A DNA stretch of 64,000 nt from Candidatus Villigracilis proximus (GCA_016715195.1 JADKBB010000025.1:1-64000); one strand, 5' to 3'. Shown: positions 1 through 8,831, numbered from the stretch's first letter. Program-made: numbers and translations. Notes: generated by a model not told the origin, from the letters alone.

Positions 1-552
1 TGTTCCAAATTAACCAATACACCGGATACGCTTCATCCACGAATTTTTCGAGGGTGGGGCGTTTTTTCATGTGGCTATAGTGTGATGCAAGGCCGTAGAT
101 TGCCCAGGTTGCAACTGTGGCAGGTATTTCAGTGGGGACTTTTGATTTGCGCAGCCAATGCGATAGTAAGTCGAAAACTATGCTCTTGATGGTTCCTTCC
201 ACCAGCGATTCAAATTGTTGGTGGGGCTGGGCGCATCCGCTGTGGATACTGGAGAGGAATTCACAGACAGCGAGGATCAGGTTCCGTAGATTGTCGGCAC
301 TATACGTGCAGGCGTTCAACGTCCGCTTTTCGATCTCCTGTTTGACATCTGACTGATCGAATAATCAAGCAGGGCGTATTTATCTTGAAAGTGTGCGTAA
401 AAAGTGGCGCGATTAACTTGCGCCTTGTCTGTCACATCCTGCACGGAGATCTCTCAAAACTTTATCAGCGAGGAAAATTCAAAGGATGTCAGAATCAGGC
501 CGCGGGTCCGCTTGACGCGCGGGTCTAATTTTTCATTAGGGTTGGGCAACAT
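1..552 (-). pseudogene. TetR-family transcriptional regulator, disrupted, runs off the left edge
   Basis: Reading the minus strand from an ATG at 552 (AAAGGAG five bases upstream) gives MLPNPNEKLDPRVKRTR, then a TetR-like helix-turn-helix (ISVQDVTDKAQVNRATFYAH). An in-frame TGA (454-456) lies inside the HTH, in a stretch that seems to carry compensating indels. A second one-base loss near 341-346 throws the rest into another frame, where a normal TetR-type C-terminal domain follows (CEFLSSIHSGCAQPHQQFES, then VATWAIYGLASH) to the window edge. The family binds operator DNA and is released by small molecules. Here it is divergent from the DoxX redox genes, which it may once have repressed. At least two separate lesions point to a pseudogene, or to poor sequence quality. 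The C-terminus is cut by the window. Confidence 0.72.
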
Positions 553-563
553 ATTGTCTCCTT

Positions 564-579
564 TGTTGCTTAGTCAACA
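564..579. promoter_or_regulatory. Possible TetR-type operator between the regulator and the DoxX operon
   Basis: TGTTG (564-568) and CAACA (575-579) form a small inverted repeat just upstream of the regulator start, in the divergent intergenic region. TetR regulators usually bind such palindromes beside their own gene. The arms are only five bases, so this is a weak call. Confidence 0.25.
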
Positions 580-689
580 TATCCGGTTCTTGTTCGTTTG
601 GCTTTGATTGGGCGGAGTCGTAAAGTAGGCAGCTTATCTGTTTTTAAGCATCTGCTCTATATTATCAAACAACTCAAGGAGAGTCAATC

Positions 690-1061
690 ATGAATATTGC
701 TTTATGGATCGCACAAGTATTACTGGCTGGCATGTATGGCATGGCTGGTTCGATGAAGACAATGCAAATTGCAAAGGTGCGCGAAATGATGTCATGGTCG
801 AAGGGCCGCAGTGATAACTATGTTCGTTTCGTTGGGACTTCAGAACTGCTCGGCGCGCTGGGAATGATCCTCCCCGTGTTGACTGGAATTTTGGCATGGC
901 TTACACCGGTTGCGGCATTGGGTCTTTCGATCATTCAATTGCTTGCGATCTTCCAGGAGCATTTGCCAAAGAAGGAATACAACGTGATTCCGATGAATAT
1001 CGTTTTGCTGGCGCTTTCAGTATTTGTGGCGATTGGCCGCTGGTACTTATTCACTAACTAA
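690..1061 (+). CDS. DoxX-like family membrane protein
   Basis: This 123-residue, very hydrophobic protein has about four membrane segments (near residues 3-22, 45-65, 68-88 and 98-118) and the DoxX-like opening ALWIAQVLLAGMYGMAGSMK. DoxX-like proteins are small inner-membrane proteins, in some cases quinone- or redox-linked, and their exact role is usually unknown. The start has a good ribosome site (AAGGAGA, seven bases upstream). It heads a same-strand run with an NAD(P)-binding protein (26 bases downstream) and a LUD-domain protein, which suggests a redox or stress operon. The divergent, damaged TetR gene may have been its repressor. Confidence 0.75.
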   Translation: MNIALWIAQVLLAGMYGMAGSMKTMQIAKVREMMSWSKGRSDNYVRFVGTSELLGALGMILPVLTGILAWLTPVAALGLSIIQLLAIFQEHLPKKEYNVIPMNIVLLALSVFVAIGRWYLFTN

Positions 1062-1087
1062 TCATAATAAATAAAAGGAGAAATAAA

Positions 1088-1729
1088 ATGAACGTAACAA
1101 TTATTGGAGCAGGAAATATGGGGCGCGGTATCGGAACTCGTGCGGCAGCTGGTGGACATTCAGTCACTTTTGTAGATGCGAATCCAGAAGTGGCAGAAAA
1201 AGCCGCTGCTGATTTGAAAGCTGCTGCCAAAAAAGGCGCGACCGTTTCTGCTGCGAACCTCGATGCAGAACTCGGTGATGTGGTTGTGCTGGCTGTTTGG
1301 TATGGCACCAACATCGAGATCGCAAAACAACTCGGCGCAAAACTCGCTGGCAAGGTTGTTGTGGATATTGCCAACCCATTGAACGCAACCTATGATGGTC
1401 TTGCCACCGCCGCTGATTCATCTTCTGCTGAAGATCTTGCCAAGGCAGTTGCTGCGGGCGCAAAAGTTGTGAAGGCTTTCAATACCACCTTCGCGGGCAC
1501 ACTGATCGCTGGTGAAGTTGCTGGTCAGAAGCTTGATGTCTTTATCGCCGGCGATGATGCGGATGCAAAGGCCAAGGTTTCCCAATTGGTAACAGACGGC
1601 GGTATGCGCGCCATTGACGCTGGTCCGTTGCACCGCGCCCGTCAGATCGAATCGATGCAGTTGTTGCAGATCGTTTTACAAGGCACCCTCGGCACCAATT
1701 GGGGCAGCGCCATCAAGATTCTCGGTTAA
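1088..1729 (+). CDS. NADPH-dependent F420 reductase-like (NpdG-type) NAD(P)-binding protein
   Basis: This 213-residue protein starts with a Rossmann dinucleotide fold (IIGAGNMGRG, residues 5-14; acidic D30 after the second strand, in TFVDANPE) and keeps the family's later segments (VVVLAVWYGT, VVVDIANPLN, VVKAFNTTF). Its size and architecture match the F420-dependent NADP reductase/NADP oxidoreductase group. True F420 use cannot be read from sequence alone. An LLM-class oxidoreductase at 21.7-22.7 kb makes F420 use plausible in this organism. It is preceded by AAAAGGAGAAATAAA and sits between the DoxX-like and LUD genes in an apparent operon. Confidence 0.72.
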   Translation: MNVTIIGAGNMGRGIGTRAAAGGHSVTFVDANPEVAEKAAADLKAAAKKGATVSAANLDAELGDVVVLAVWYGTNIEIAKQLGAKLAGKVVVDIANPLNATYDGLATAADSSSAEDLAKAVAAGAKVVKAFNTTFAGTLIAGEVAGQKLDVFIAGDDADAKAKVSQLVTDGGMRAIDAGPLHRARQIESMQLLQIVLQGTLGTNWGSAIKILG

Positions 1730-1745
1730 TAAGGAAAGAAAAAAT

Positions 1746-2393
1746 ATGTTCACAGAAAATAAAGAACTTGTAGCAACTCCGATTGAAGAATTATCGAAAT
1801 TGGCAAATGACGAGAAAATTGCACGCACTTCAAAAGCACTCGAAGCCAATGGTATTCAAACGCTGATCGCCGAAACCGGCGCTGATGCAAAACGCTTGTT
1901 CCTTGAATTGATCCCCGAAGGATCAGAAGTTTTCCTTAGCTCGTCTGTAACCCTTGAACAACTGGGTATCGTTGCAGATGTTGATCAATCAGGCCGGTTT
2001 GATGCAGTACGCCCAAAGATGTATGCCATGAATCGCGAAACTCAAGGACGCGAAATTCGCAAGTTGATTAGTGCGCCTGACTTCGCCGCTGGCAGTGTCC
2101 ACGCTGTCACCGAAGATGGGCACGTACTGATCGCATCTGCCACTGGCAGTCAGCTTGGCCCGTATGCTTCAGGTGCCGGTAAAGTGATCTGGGTGGTCGG
2201 CGCTCAGAAGATCGTAAAAGATTTGAATGATGGTCTGCGCCGCCTTAACGAGCATGTTGTTCCGCTTGAAGAAGAGCACATGCAGCAACTCTACAAAGTC
2301 GGCACAGCTGTCAATGAAATGTTGATCGTCAACCGCGCAACCCGCCCGGGCCGCATCACGATGATCATCGTCAAGGAAGAATTAGGTTTCTAA
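1746..2393 (+). CDS. LUD-domain protein (LutC/YkgG-like)
   Basis: This 215-residue protein resembles the LUD family (lactate-utilisation LutB/LutC-type domain). The typical segments are FLSSSVTLEQLGI (about residues 60-72), VHAVTEDGHVLIASATGSQ and VIWVVGAQKIVKDL. LUD proteins often act with flavin or iron-sulfur partners in oxidising lactate or related acids, but stand-alone copies are uncharacterised and no LutA or LutB is nearby. The start is the ATG at 1746 after GGAAAGAAAAAAT. An upstream in-frame start inside the preceding gene would add unrelated residues. It is the third gene of the redox run and ends just before a hairpin. Confidence 0.75.
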   Translation: MFTENKELVATPIEELSKLANDEKIARTSKALEANGIQTLIAETGADAKRLFLELIPEGSEVFLSSSVTLEQLGIVADVDQSGRFDAVRPKMYAMNRETQGREIRKLISAPDFAAGSVHAVTEDGHVLIASATGSQLGPYASGAGKVIWVVGAQKIVKDLNDGLRRLNEHVVPLEEEHMQQLYKVGTAVNEMLIVNRATRPGRITMIIVKEELGF

Positions 2394-2396
2394 ATA

Positions 2397-2440
2397 TTCA
2401 GGGCTTGTGCCGAATGACTTAATTTTGCGCAAGCCCTGAA
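2397..2440 (+). terminator. Hairpin after the LUD gene
   Basis: TTCAGGGCTTG (2397-2407) pairs perfectly with CAAGCCCTGAA (2430-2440) four bases after the LUD stop codon. There is no clear T-run, so termination is likely but not certain. Confidence 0.5.
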
Positions 2441-2510
2441 AGAAATAAAACATTTGATCGTGTTGTCTGACTAAACGACGACAACTAGTATAGGAACCAT
2501 AAGAGAGAAA

Positions 2511-3427
2511 ATGACGACTCAAAAACAAAAGCTTCCACCAAAACAGACTTCTCGATTCATCCCGCCACGTTGATGGGTCTTGTCTCGTTGACAGTTGCCA
2601 ATCTGGAGAATCAGATCCTGTTCTACACCCAGGCACTCGGATTCAAACTCCACTGGCGCGAAGGCAACAAGGCCGGCCTCGGCGCCGGCGGCGCGGATTT
2701 ATTGCGCCTGACCGAAGAACCGAACTTGAAAAAATATCGCCGTGTGACAGGTCTCTATCACTTCGCGGTTTTGTTCCCTGATCGCCGCGAACTGGCGCGG
2801 GCAGTGGCGCGTTTGTCTGTGTTGAAATATCGCAACCATCCCACTGACCACATCATGACCAAGACCACCTATCTGGATGATCCCGAAGGCAATGGCATTG
2901 AGTTGTATTGTGAATCTCCCGAAGACGGACTCTTTACTATTGAAAATGGTGACTTCGTTACCCGCCGCGCTGACGGTTCACTAAGCGATGGCCGCGAGCC
3001 TTTGGATGTGGAAGCTCTGTTCACTCATCTCAAAGCAGACGATAAACTGGATGATCCCATCCCCGCAGAAACACGTGTCGGGCACGTCCACTTGCATGTG
3101 CGCAATGTGCAGCAAGCCGTGGACTTTTATCATGGCATTCTCGGCTTCGATGTGATGGGACTTTCCTCCACATTTCAGGCGGCTTTTATCTCAGCCGGTG
3201 GGTATCATCACCATCTGGGATTAAACGCCTGGCAGGGTGAAGGCGCCCCGCCTCCGCCCGCCGACGCGGTAGGCCTGCGCTTCTTCACAGTTGACTTTGC
3301 CAATCAACAGGCACTAGATGAAGTTATCGCAAGGGTGGACACGGCAGGAATCCCATCCAACAAAACAGACGATGGCTTATTGCTGATTGATCCCTCGCAA
3401 AACGGTGTGGTGCTTCGGATCGCATAG
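2511..3427 (+). CDS. VOC/glyoxalase-fold protein (catechol 2,3-dioxygenase-like), frameshifted near the N-terminus
   Basis: The protein has two vicinal-oxygen-chelate repeats. The first is near residues 20-120 (LMGLVSLTVANLENQILFY; metal-site-like HFAVLFP and GNGIELYCE). The second is near 190-300 (VGHVHLHVRNVQQAVDFYHG, GGYHHHLGLN). The two-repeat layout and His/Glu ligands fit extradiol-dioxygenase-like CatE proteins, though the substrate is unknown. Translation should start at the ATG at 2511 (MTTQKQKLPP), but that frame ends after 20 codons. Adding one A to the AAAA run at 2540-2543 joins it to the long frame as PPKTDFSIHPATLMG. Without that base, only the TTG/ATG at 2570/2573 could start, and with no good ribosome site. 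Confidence 0.8.
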
Positions 3428-3449
3428 TAAAAATACACTTGATAAACAG

Positions 3450-3488
3450 AAGCACGGAGGCAGAGATGCTTTTCCGTGCTTTTTTTAT
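3450..3488 (+). terminator. Rho-independent terminator after the VOC gene
   Basis: AAGCACGG (3450-3457) pairs with CCGTGCTT (3474-3481), followed by a T-rich run. Confidence 0.7.
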
Positions 3489-3557
3489 TGGGTATGTAAA
3501 TCTGCTTTTGAGGCGTCAGTGTTTTATTCGCAATTTCAAAAGATAGGATTTCAACAC

Positions 3558-3998
3558 ATGCAATCAGGCTTAAATCTTCGGTTTTCAGATCCAAAAATTG
3601 ATTTTAGTTCTTTATCCTCTGATGAGGACGAAGGAAATTATCAGGTTTGTCTTGCTAATATCAGCCCCGCAGAAAGGCGCAAGCGGCTGAGATTTGGGAT
3701 CATTCAATTTGTGATCAGCCTCGTTATTCTAGGTGCAATGCTTTATTTTGACGTACACAAGCTTTGGCGGCTAACTCTGATTTTGCCTTTTGGCGCCGCT
3801 GCTGCTGGTTTCTTCCAGTGGCGCGATAAAACCTGAGTGGATCTCGCGCGGCGTGGTTCACGCCAGCTAACAGATCACGTGGAAGAGATTGAAGACCAAA
3901 GCGAGGCCAAACAGATCAAACGACAAGCCCGCAATGTATTGATAAAGTCTAATTTGGTTTCTCTTGCTCTAACATTTCTAACATTGTTATTGCCATAA
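3558..3998 (+). CDS. Small membrane protein of unknown function with an in-frame UGA at 3834-3836
   Basis: The unrecognised protein starts at ATG 3558 (MQSGLNLRFSDPKIDF), has a basic stretch (AERRKRLRFG) and two membrane segments (FVISLVILGAMLYF; LTLILPFGAAAAGFFQW), then RDKT and a TGA. The same frame stays open for 53 more codons (VDLARRGSRQLTDHVEEIED, then a hydrophobic end SLALTFLTLLLP). It closes with TAA (3996-3998), only six bases before a strong terminator, so the natural end of the gene is probably 3998. The UGA may be a nonsense mutation, a base error, or selenocysteine. A GGCGTG-GTT-CACGCC hairpin begins 13 bases after it. Without readthrough the product has 92 residues; with it, 146. 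Confidence 0.6.
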
Positions 3999-4004
3999 TA
4001 GTTT

Positions 4005-4041
4005 CATTGGATGAAAGATCATATCTTTCATCCAATGTTTT
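4005..4041 (+). terminator. Strong rho-independent terminator
   Basis: A perfect 15-bp stem (4005-4019 with 4023-4037, three-base loop) is followed by TTTT. It lies six bases after the TAA at 3998, which argues that the true gene end is 3998 and not the UGA at 3836. Confidence 0.85.
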
Positions 4042-4054
4042 AATTTGCGGGGGT

Positions 4055-4060
4055 TATAAT
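4055..4060 (+). promoter_or_regulatory. -10 box of a likely surE promoter
   Basis: TATAAT preceded by GGGGGT lies between the terminator and surE, 35 bases before the ATG. No convincing -35 box is visible. Confidence 0.4.
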
Positions 4061-4095
4061 CAGTAAATCCAAAATCAAAAAATCGGAAATCACCC

Positions 4096-4860
4096 ATGCA
4101 TATTCTTGTAACCAATGACGACGGCGTGCAAGCGCCCGGACTTTTAGCTCTCGCGCAGGAAATGCGCAAACTTGGCAAAGTGACTGTCTTTGCGCCAGAT
4201 AAGAACTGGTCAGCTTCGGGACATGTCAAAACAATGGAACGTCCGCTGCGCGTGCGTGAAACCGTGCTCGCAGATGGAAGTGCCGCGTTCATGTCTGACG
4301 GCGCGCCTTCAGATTGTGTGGCGTTGCCATTACTCGGCCTGATCGAAGAACAAATTGATCTGGTGGTTTCGGGAATTAATCCCAATGCAAATATAGGCCA
4401 CGATGTCACCTACTCCGGCACCGTCACCGCTGCCATGGAAGCTGTCATTGCCGGCGTCAAAGGCATTGCTGTTTCACTCGATTCCCCCGAAGGATTCAAA
4501 GGCTTATTGGATTATTCCACTGCCGCCAGTGTGGCGCGCCGCGTCGCTGAAAAAGTCATCGCCGATGGACTTCCCGAAGGTGTGGTGATGAACGTCAACG
4601 TGCCGTATCTCAAAGAGAGCGAACTCAAAGGATTCATGATCACCCGTCAGGGACTGCGCGTTTATCGTGACGCGCTCGATGTCCGCACTGATCCGCGCGG
4701 CAAACCCTACTACTGGATCGGCGGCGAAGCTCCCACCGGCGTCATCGAAGACGGCACAGACTTCGGCGCACTGGCGCAAGGCTTTGTATCCATCACCCCC
4801 TTGCAATTAGACCTGACCCACCACAAGGCAATGGATGTTTTAAAAAAGTGGAAGTTTTAG
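4096..4860 (+). CDS. surE: 5'/3'-nucleotidase SurE
   Basis: This 254-residue protein is the usual SurE length and carries the family's metal-site residues: NDDG at 7-10 (D8, D9), S39 in NWSAS, and N95 in SGINPNANIG. SurE is a divalent-metal phosphatase that removes phosphate from nucleoside monophosphates in the cytoplasm, often linked to stationary-phase survival. The start MHILVTNDDG is standard. The upstream sequence has only a weak ribosome site (GGAAA). It seems to be a single transcription unit starting from the TATAAT at 4055, followed by a palindromic repeat rather than a classical terminator. Confidence 0.95.
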   Translation: MHILVTNDDGVQAPGLLALAQEMRKLGKVTVFAPDKNWSASGHVKTMERPLRVRETVLADGSAAFMSDGAPSDCVALPLLGLIEEQIDLVVSGINPNANIGHDVTYSGTVTAAMEAVIAGVKGIAVSLDSPEGFKGLLDYSTAASVARRVAEKVIADGLPEGVVMNVNVPYLKESELKGFMITRQGLRVYRDALDVRTDPRGKPYYWIGGEAPTGVIEDGTDFGALAQGFVSITPLQLDLTHHKAMDVLKKWKF

Positions 4861-4872
4861 ATCAGACCGACC

Positions 4873-4936
4873 CGACTTCCGAAGTCTGCTTAAAATCCAC
4901 TCAACCATCACGCATCAAAAAGACTTCGGAAGTCTG
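4873..4936. repeat. Palindromic repeat, AGACTTCCGAAGTCT family, copy 1
   Basis: Two short palindromes, GACTTCCGAAGTC (4874-4886) and AGACTTCGGAAGTCT (4921-4935), are separated by about 35 bases and can pair with each other as one larger hairpin. The same paired arrangement recurs near 8.8, 25.8 and 26.9 kb. Confidence 0.8.
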
Positions 4937-4975
4937 CCGAAACGAAACCTCGCAAGTCTTTATAAAGGAACCCCC

Positions 4976-5257
4976 ATGAAGTTCCTCCAAAAATTCTTTG
5001 GCTCTTCCCCTGCCAAACCTGATAAAAAATACTACACCTTCTCCGTCAAATGCAAACGCTGCGGAGAAATCATCGAAGGCCGTGTTGACCTCGATAACGA
5101 CCTAAGCGTTGAATATGAAGAAGGCGGCGATATCTACCACGCGCGCAAATTATTGATGGGAGAAAATAGATGTTTTCAACGCATCGAGGTCGAACTGAAA
5201 TTTACCGCCAATCGTGAATTGATCGAAAAACAAATCACCGGCGGAGAATTTATTTAA
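4976..5257 (+). CDS. Hypothetical protein with a CxxC pair
   Basis: This is a 93-residue soluble protein I do not recognise. The N-terminus is basic (MKFLQKFFGSSPAKPDKKYY), followed by a CKRCGE pair (about residues 26-29) and one later Cys (ENRCF). This is half of a zinc-ribbon pattern, so metal binding is possible but unproven. The ribosome site is TAAAGGAACCCCC-ATG. It stands between surE and a broken ASCH-domain gene on the same strand. Confidence 0.65.
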   Translation: MKFLQKFFGSSPAKPDKKYYTFSVKCKRCGEIIEGRVDLDNDLSVEYEEGGDIYHARKLLMGENRCFQRIEVELKFTANRELIEKQITGGEFI

Positions 5258-5324
5258 CCACCTAAAAAATCCTTTCATCCGTTTCACGAAGTGATCCGTT
5301 GAGATATCCGTTCCCAGGAAAACA

Positions 5325-5791
5325 ATGACCAACCCAAACATCGAAAATACTGGCAGGCCTTCCTCTCCACACTCCCGTCAGATTCACCCTATCACAGTGC
5401 ATCCTATCTGGCTGAAGCCTTCGGCGATCATCCCAAACTCGCAGACGAACTCGGCGCATTGATCGTCAGCGGAATCAAAACGGGCACCTGTTCCTCCCTT
5501 TGGGAGTGGCAGGCCGAAGGGAATCCAATTCCCGAAGTCGGTTTAATATCCATTACTTTAAATGGCGCAGGCGAACCCATCTGCATCATCGAAACCACCA
5601 AAGTGGAAATCCACAACTATAACGAAGTGGATGAAGATTTCGCACGCACAGAAGGTGAAGGCGATCTTTCACTGCGTTACTGGCGCGAAGCACACCAGAT
5701 ATTTTTCTCGCGCGTCCTTCCAAAGATCGGCAGAGAGTTCAGTGTAGAAATGCCGCTGGTCTGCGAAAACTTCAAACTCATTTATAAATAA
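5325..5791 (+). pseudogene. ASCH-domain protein, frameshifted in an A-run
   Basis: The long frame from about 5348 reads WQAFLSTLPSD, then the ASCH core (ALIVSGIKTGTCSSLWEWQA, ISITLNGAGEPICIIETTKV, FARTEGEGDLSLRYWREAH). ASCH proteins are small beta-barrel RNA-binding or nucleoside-hydrolase-like proteins. The natural ATG at 5325 (MTNPNIE) is out of frame with this core. One extra A in the AAAA run at 5344-5347 would join them as MTNPNIEKYWQAF. As given, the N-terminal roughly 45 residues are lost. The stop codon overlaps the start of the next gene by one base (TAATG), which suggests translational coupling. Confidence 0.72.
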
Positions 5792-7299
5792 TGCGCCGCA
5801 TCTTAAATGTTTTGATCGCCCTTCTCGCCGCACTTCTCGTTGTGCAGGCTGGCTATTCAACGCAATGGCCCATCGCCCACGACGAAGCGCCGCTTTTTTA
5901 CGAAGCCTTCATGATGCGCGCCGAAGACCTCGTGCCTTATCGCGACTTGTTTGATTTTCAAATGCCGGGCAGCTTCATCGCCTACACCGCCCTTGGCCTC
6001 TTAAGCGGCTTCGACAGTTTTCGCATTCGCATCCTCGACCTCGTCATTCTTACTGCGCTTCTCATCATCACATTTTTTGCAACCCAACGCTTTGGGAAAA
6101 CTCCCGCCCTCGCTGCCGCGATTCTTTTTGGCTTGAAATATCTGCAAGGCGGCCCGTCCATGTCATTGCAGCGCGAATATCTCTTGCTTGTTTTTATCGC
6201 ACTCGCACTTTGGATTTCAATGCAGGAAACGCTGACTCTCAAGCATCGGATAACGCTCGGGCTGCTCTTTGGTCTAGCGGCAGTTATCAAACCCCACGCA
6301 GCGATCGGACTCATCCCCATCCTGCTCTTTGACATCGCAGACCTGACTCAGCGCCTCAAGTTGACTCTCCAAAAGGCTGCCGCAACCAGCATTCTCCCCG
6401 CTGTGGCAGGGTTTGCAATCCCAATTCTTGCTGTCGTTGTCTGGCTCGCGCTGACCAACGCCTTAATTCCCTTTATCAATATCGCCATAAACTACTGGCC
6501 GCTGTATTCACAAGTCAACGGCGAAATGGCAATCACCACCGGCTCCCGCCTTCCATTCTTGTTGACTCAAACCCTGCATCTCGGCGGTCATGCGCTCTGG
6601 CTCATCCCTGCATTGCTCGGTGTTTATCTTAATCAAAATAAAAAGACATATTTACTCGCCAGCCTTGCCCTGTGCTACGCCATCTATCCCGCCTTCTCGG
6701 GTCAATTCTTCGCTTATCACTACATCCCATTTATTTACTTCATCATTCTTCTTTCATCTCTCGCAATCACCCAATCCCCACTTTCCACTTCCCACCTCCC
6801 GCCATCCACCATTCTTCTTTCCTCTTTTTTCTTTTTACTAACCATCTTTGCTCTTATTCGCCCTTCCACCACTTTCCTCCGCCAAATTAATAATCAACCC
6901 ATTACCACCTCAACCGACCGCGCCAGAGAAATCTCCCGTTTCCTCGAAAAGAATTTACAAGATGGCGACACCGTCCAGCCCCTCGATTGGACCGGCGGCA
7001 CATTACTCGCCATGCTCGAAACCCGTGCCTGTCTCGCCACACCTTATGTCTTTGATTTTTATTTCTATCATCATGTTTCCAATCCGTATATTCAAAACCT
7101 GCGTACAGACTTTATGACCAGCCTGCAAGCTGAAAACCCGCGCTTCATCATCGAAGTCACCGCCATAGATAAACCCTGGATCACCGGCCCAGACACCTCC
7201 CGCGAGTTCCCCGAACTGCGCGCATTCTTAAATGAAAATTATTCCGTTACAATTCAAAAAGACGATTACACTATTTATGAATTCGACGACAGACCGTAG
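5791..7299 (+). CDS. Polytopic glycosyltransferase-like membrane protein (GT-C/PMT_2-like)
   Basis: This 502-residue protein has an N-terminal membrane anchor, an acidic loop motif after the first segment (PIAHDEAPLFYEA, about residues 28-40) and some ten further hydrophobic segments. This layout is typical of GT-C enzymes that use polyprenyl-phosphate sugars outside the membrane. The C-terminal soluble part (about 385-500) is TP-rich then mixed. A segment near residues 330-350 (TQSPLSTSHLPPSTILL) is encoded by pyrimidine-rich word-like DNA (about 6771-6815) that looks like an intergenic repeat. Acceptor and donor are unknown. It is coupled to the ASCH gene and followed after 42 bases by another polytopic protein. 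Confidence 0.72.
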   Translation: MRRILNVLIALLAALLVVQAGYSTQWPIAHDEAPLFYEAFMMRAEDLVPYRDLFDFQMPGSFIAYTALGLLSGFDSFRIRILDLVILTALLIITFFATQRFGKTPALAAAILFGLKYLQGGPSMSLQREYLLLVFIALALWISMQETLTLKHRITLGLLFGLAAVIKPHAAIGLIPILLFDIADLTQRLKLTLQKAAATSILPAVAGFAIPILAVVVWLALTNALIPFINIAINYWPLYSQVNGEMAITTGSRLPFLLTQTLHLGGHALWLIPALLGVYLNQNKKTYLLASLALCYAIYPAFSGQFFAYHYIPFIYFIILLSSLAITQSPLSTSHLPPSTILLSSFFFLLTIFALIRPSTTFLRQINNQPITTSTDRAREISRFLEKNLQDGDTVQPLDWTGGTLLAMLETRACLATPYVFDFYFYHHVSNPYIQNLRTDFMTSLQAENPRFIIEVTAIDKPWITGPDTSREFPELRAFLNENYSVTIQKDDYTIYEFDDRP

Positions 7300-7341
7300 A
7301 CAATAAACCATCGTCCGCCGTCCGTCGTCCGCGGTCAAATC

Positions 7342-8831
7342 ATGAAATTTCTCCACCGACTCTCCATTCTCTACCTCGTCCTCCCATTCATCATCTTCTG
7401 CATGGGCTGGCTGCGACTATCCATTGCAATCCCCGTCACCGCTCTCACTCTTTGGGCACTCTGGCAACTCTTCAACCAATTACCAATTACCAGTTACCAA
7501 TCTCCAACCTCCAATCTCCGCTTTTTCCTTCCCGCCTTACTCCTCACCGGCCTCTGGGTCTTCCTCTCAGGCGTCGGCGGATACACCTTCCAAAACTGGG
7601 ACCATCACTGGCGCAACGCAGTTTTACATGATCTCATCACCTACGACTGGCCTGTCATTTATTCATCCCCCGAGCGTGGACCGATCGCCATGCTTGTTTA
7701 TTATGTTGGTTATTGGCTGCCTGCTGCATTAATAGGCAAAGCCTTCGGCTGGCAGGCTGCAAATTTCGCACTCTTCCTGTGGACGTGGCTTGGTGTCTTC
7801 CTTGTTACACTTCAACTCGGCAATCTGCTAAAAACCTCTCCGCTCAAATTAACATTTCTCTTCATCTTCTTCAGCGGACTGGATTCCCTAGGCACTCTTC
7901 TCTTCGCGCAGGAATACCCAACGCTCTGGCCGCCCGTCACGCATCTTGAGATCTGGAGCGGAAGTTTACAATTTTCGTCCTTCACCACTCAATTATTTTG
8001 GGTCTTCAATCAAGCAGTCCCGGCCTGGTTGTGCATTGCATTAATTATGAACGGTGTAAAGCGTGGACAATCCGCATTAATTTGGGCTTTGTGTTTCTTC
8101 TTTGCCCCCCTCGCATCCATTGGATTAATTCCCTACATTCTTATTGACTGGTTCAAGCAAACCGACTTCAAAGCCCCATTCAAAACCTCCGTTGGGATAT
8201 TCTCCTCGCGGCCATCATCATCTTTCTTCTTTCCTTTTTCTTCTTCACCTCCAACACCGCCGCTCAGGAGCGTGGATTTCAAGCGCTTGTAATAAAAGAT
8301 TTCCTCGCCTTCTTCCTGCTCGAAGGCGGACTGCTCTGGCTGTTGCTTGCTCCGCGCAACTGGCGCGATCCGCGCTGGGTGGTTACCGGCTTGCTGCTCC
8401 TCATCATTCCCTTCATCCAATTTGGCAGCGGACGTGACTTCGTCATGCGCGCATCCATCGCTCCGCTGTTTTATCTGATGTTGATGACAGGCGAAACCCT
8501 TTTCCAAAAGAAAACATCCCGCCTCCTACTTTCCACTTTCTGCCTCCTCCTTTTCCTCGGTTCACTCACTCCACTATACGAGATCAACCGTTCCATTTAC
8601 AGGTCCTATGACTATTATTTCCTTCAGGATAATAACGATTGCGGATGTGACGTGACGTCTACCGAGCCTGTTACTCATCTTGAACAGCCCGGCGTGCCGG
8701 AGAATGAACATCCTGATACCCTTATCGCAGATGAAATTCAAACCTTGAAATTCATGGATGATAAACTCTCAAAGAACTTTATTGCCAATGTCCGCCAATC
8801 GTTGTATTATCGCTATCTATCGTCTCGTTAA
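7342..8831 (+). pseudogene. Polytopic membrane protein (GT-C-like), frameshifted
   Basis: A second large hydrophobic protein follows the GT-C-like gene. The first frame runs from ATG 7342 (MKFLHRLSILYLVLPFIIF) to about 8185. One base added to the AAAA run at 8182-8185 continues it as FKNLRWDILLAAIIIFLLSF and on to SLYYRYLSSR at 8831, for a full product of about 496 residues. As given, the first frame ends early at 8292 with a low-complexity tail. Residues near 45-60 (LPITSYQSPTSNLRF) come from DNA repeating ttaccaa/tctccaa words, again like an intergenic repeat inside a loop. No family is recognised beyond polytopic, glycosyltransferase-like. Confidence 0.65.

Noticed and set aside
2540..2543. 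Programmed ribosomal frameshifting in the VOC gene
   Set aside because: No slippery heptamer and no downstream pseudoknot; the same AAAA loss occurs in two unrelated genes, so an indel is simpler.
4921..4963. AGACTTCGGAAGTCT as an operator for the small CxxC gene
   Set aside because: The same palindrome occurs in unrelated contexts, including inside a coding sequence, so a repeat family is the better explanation.
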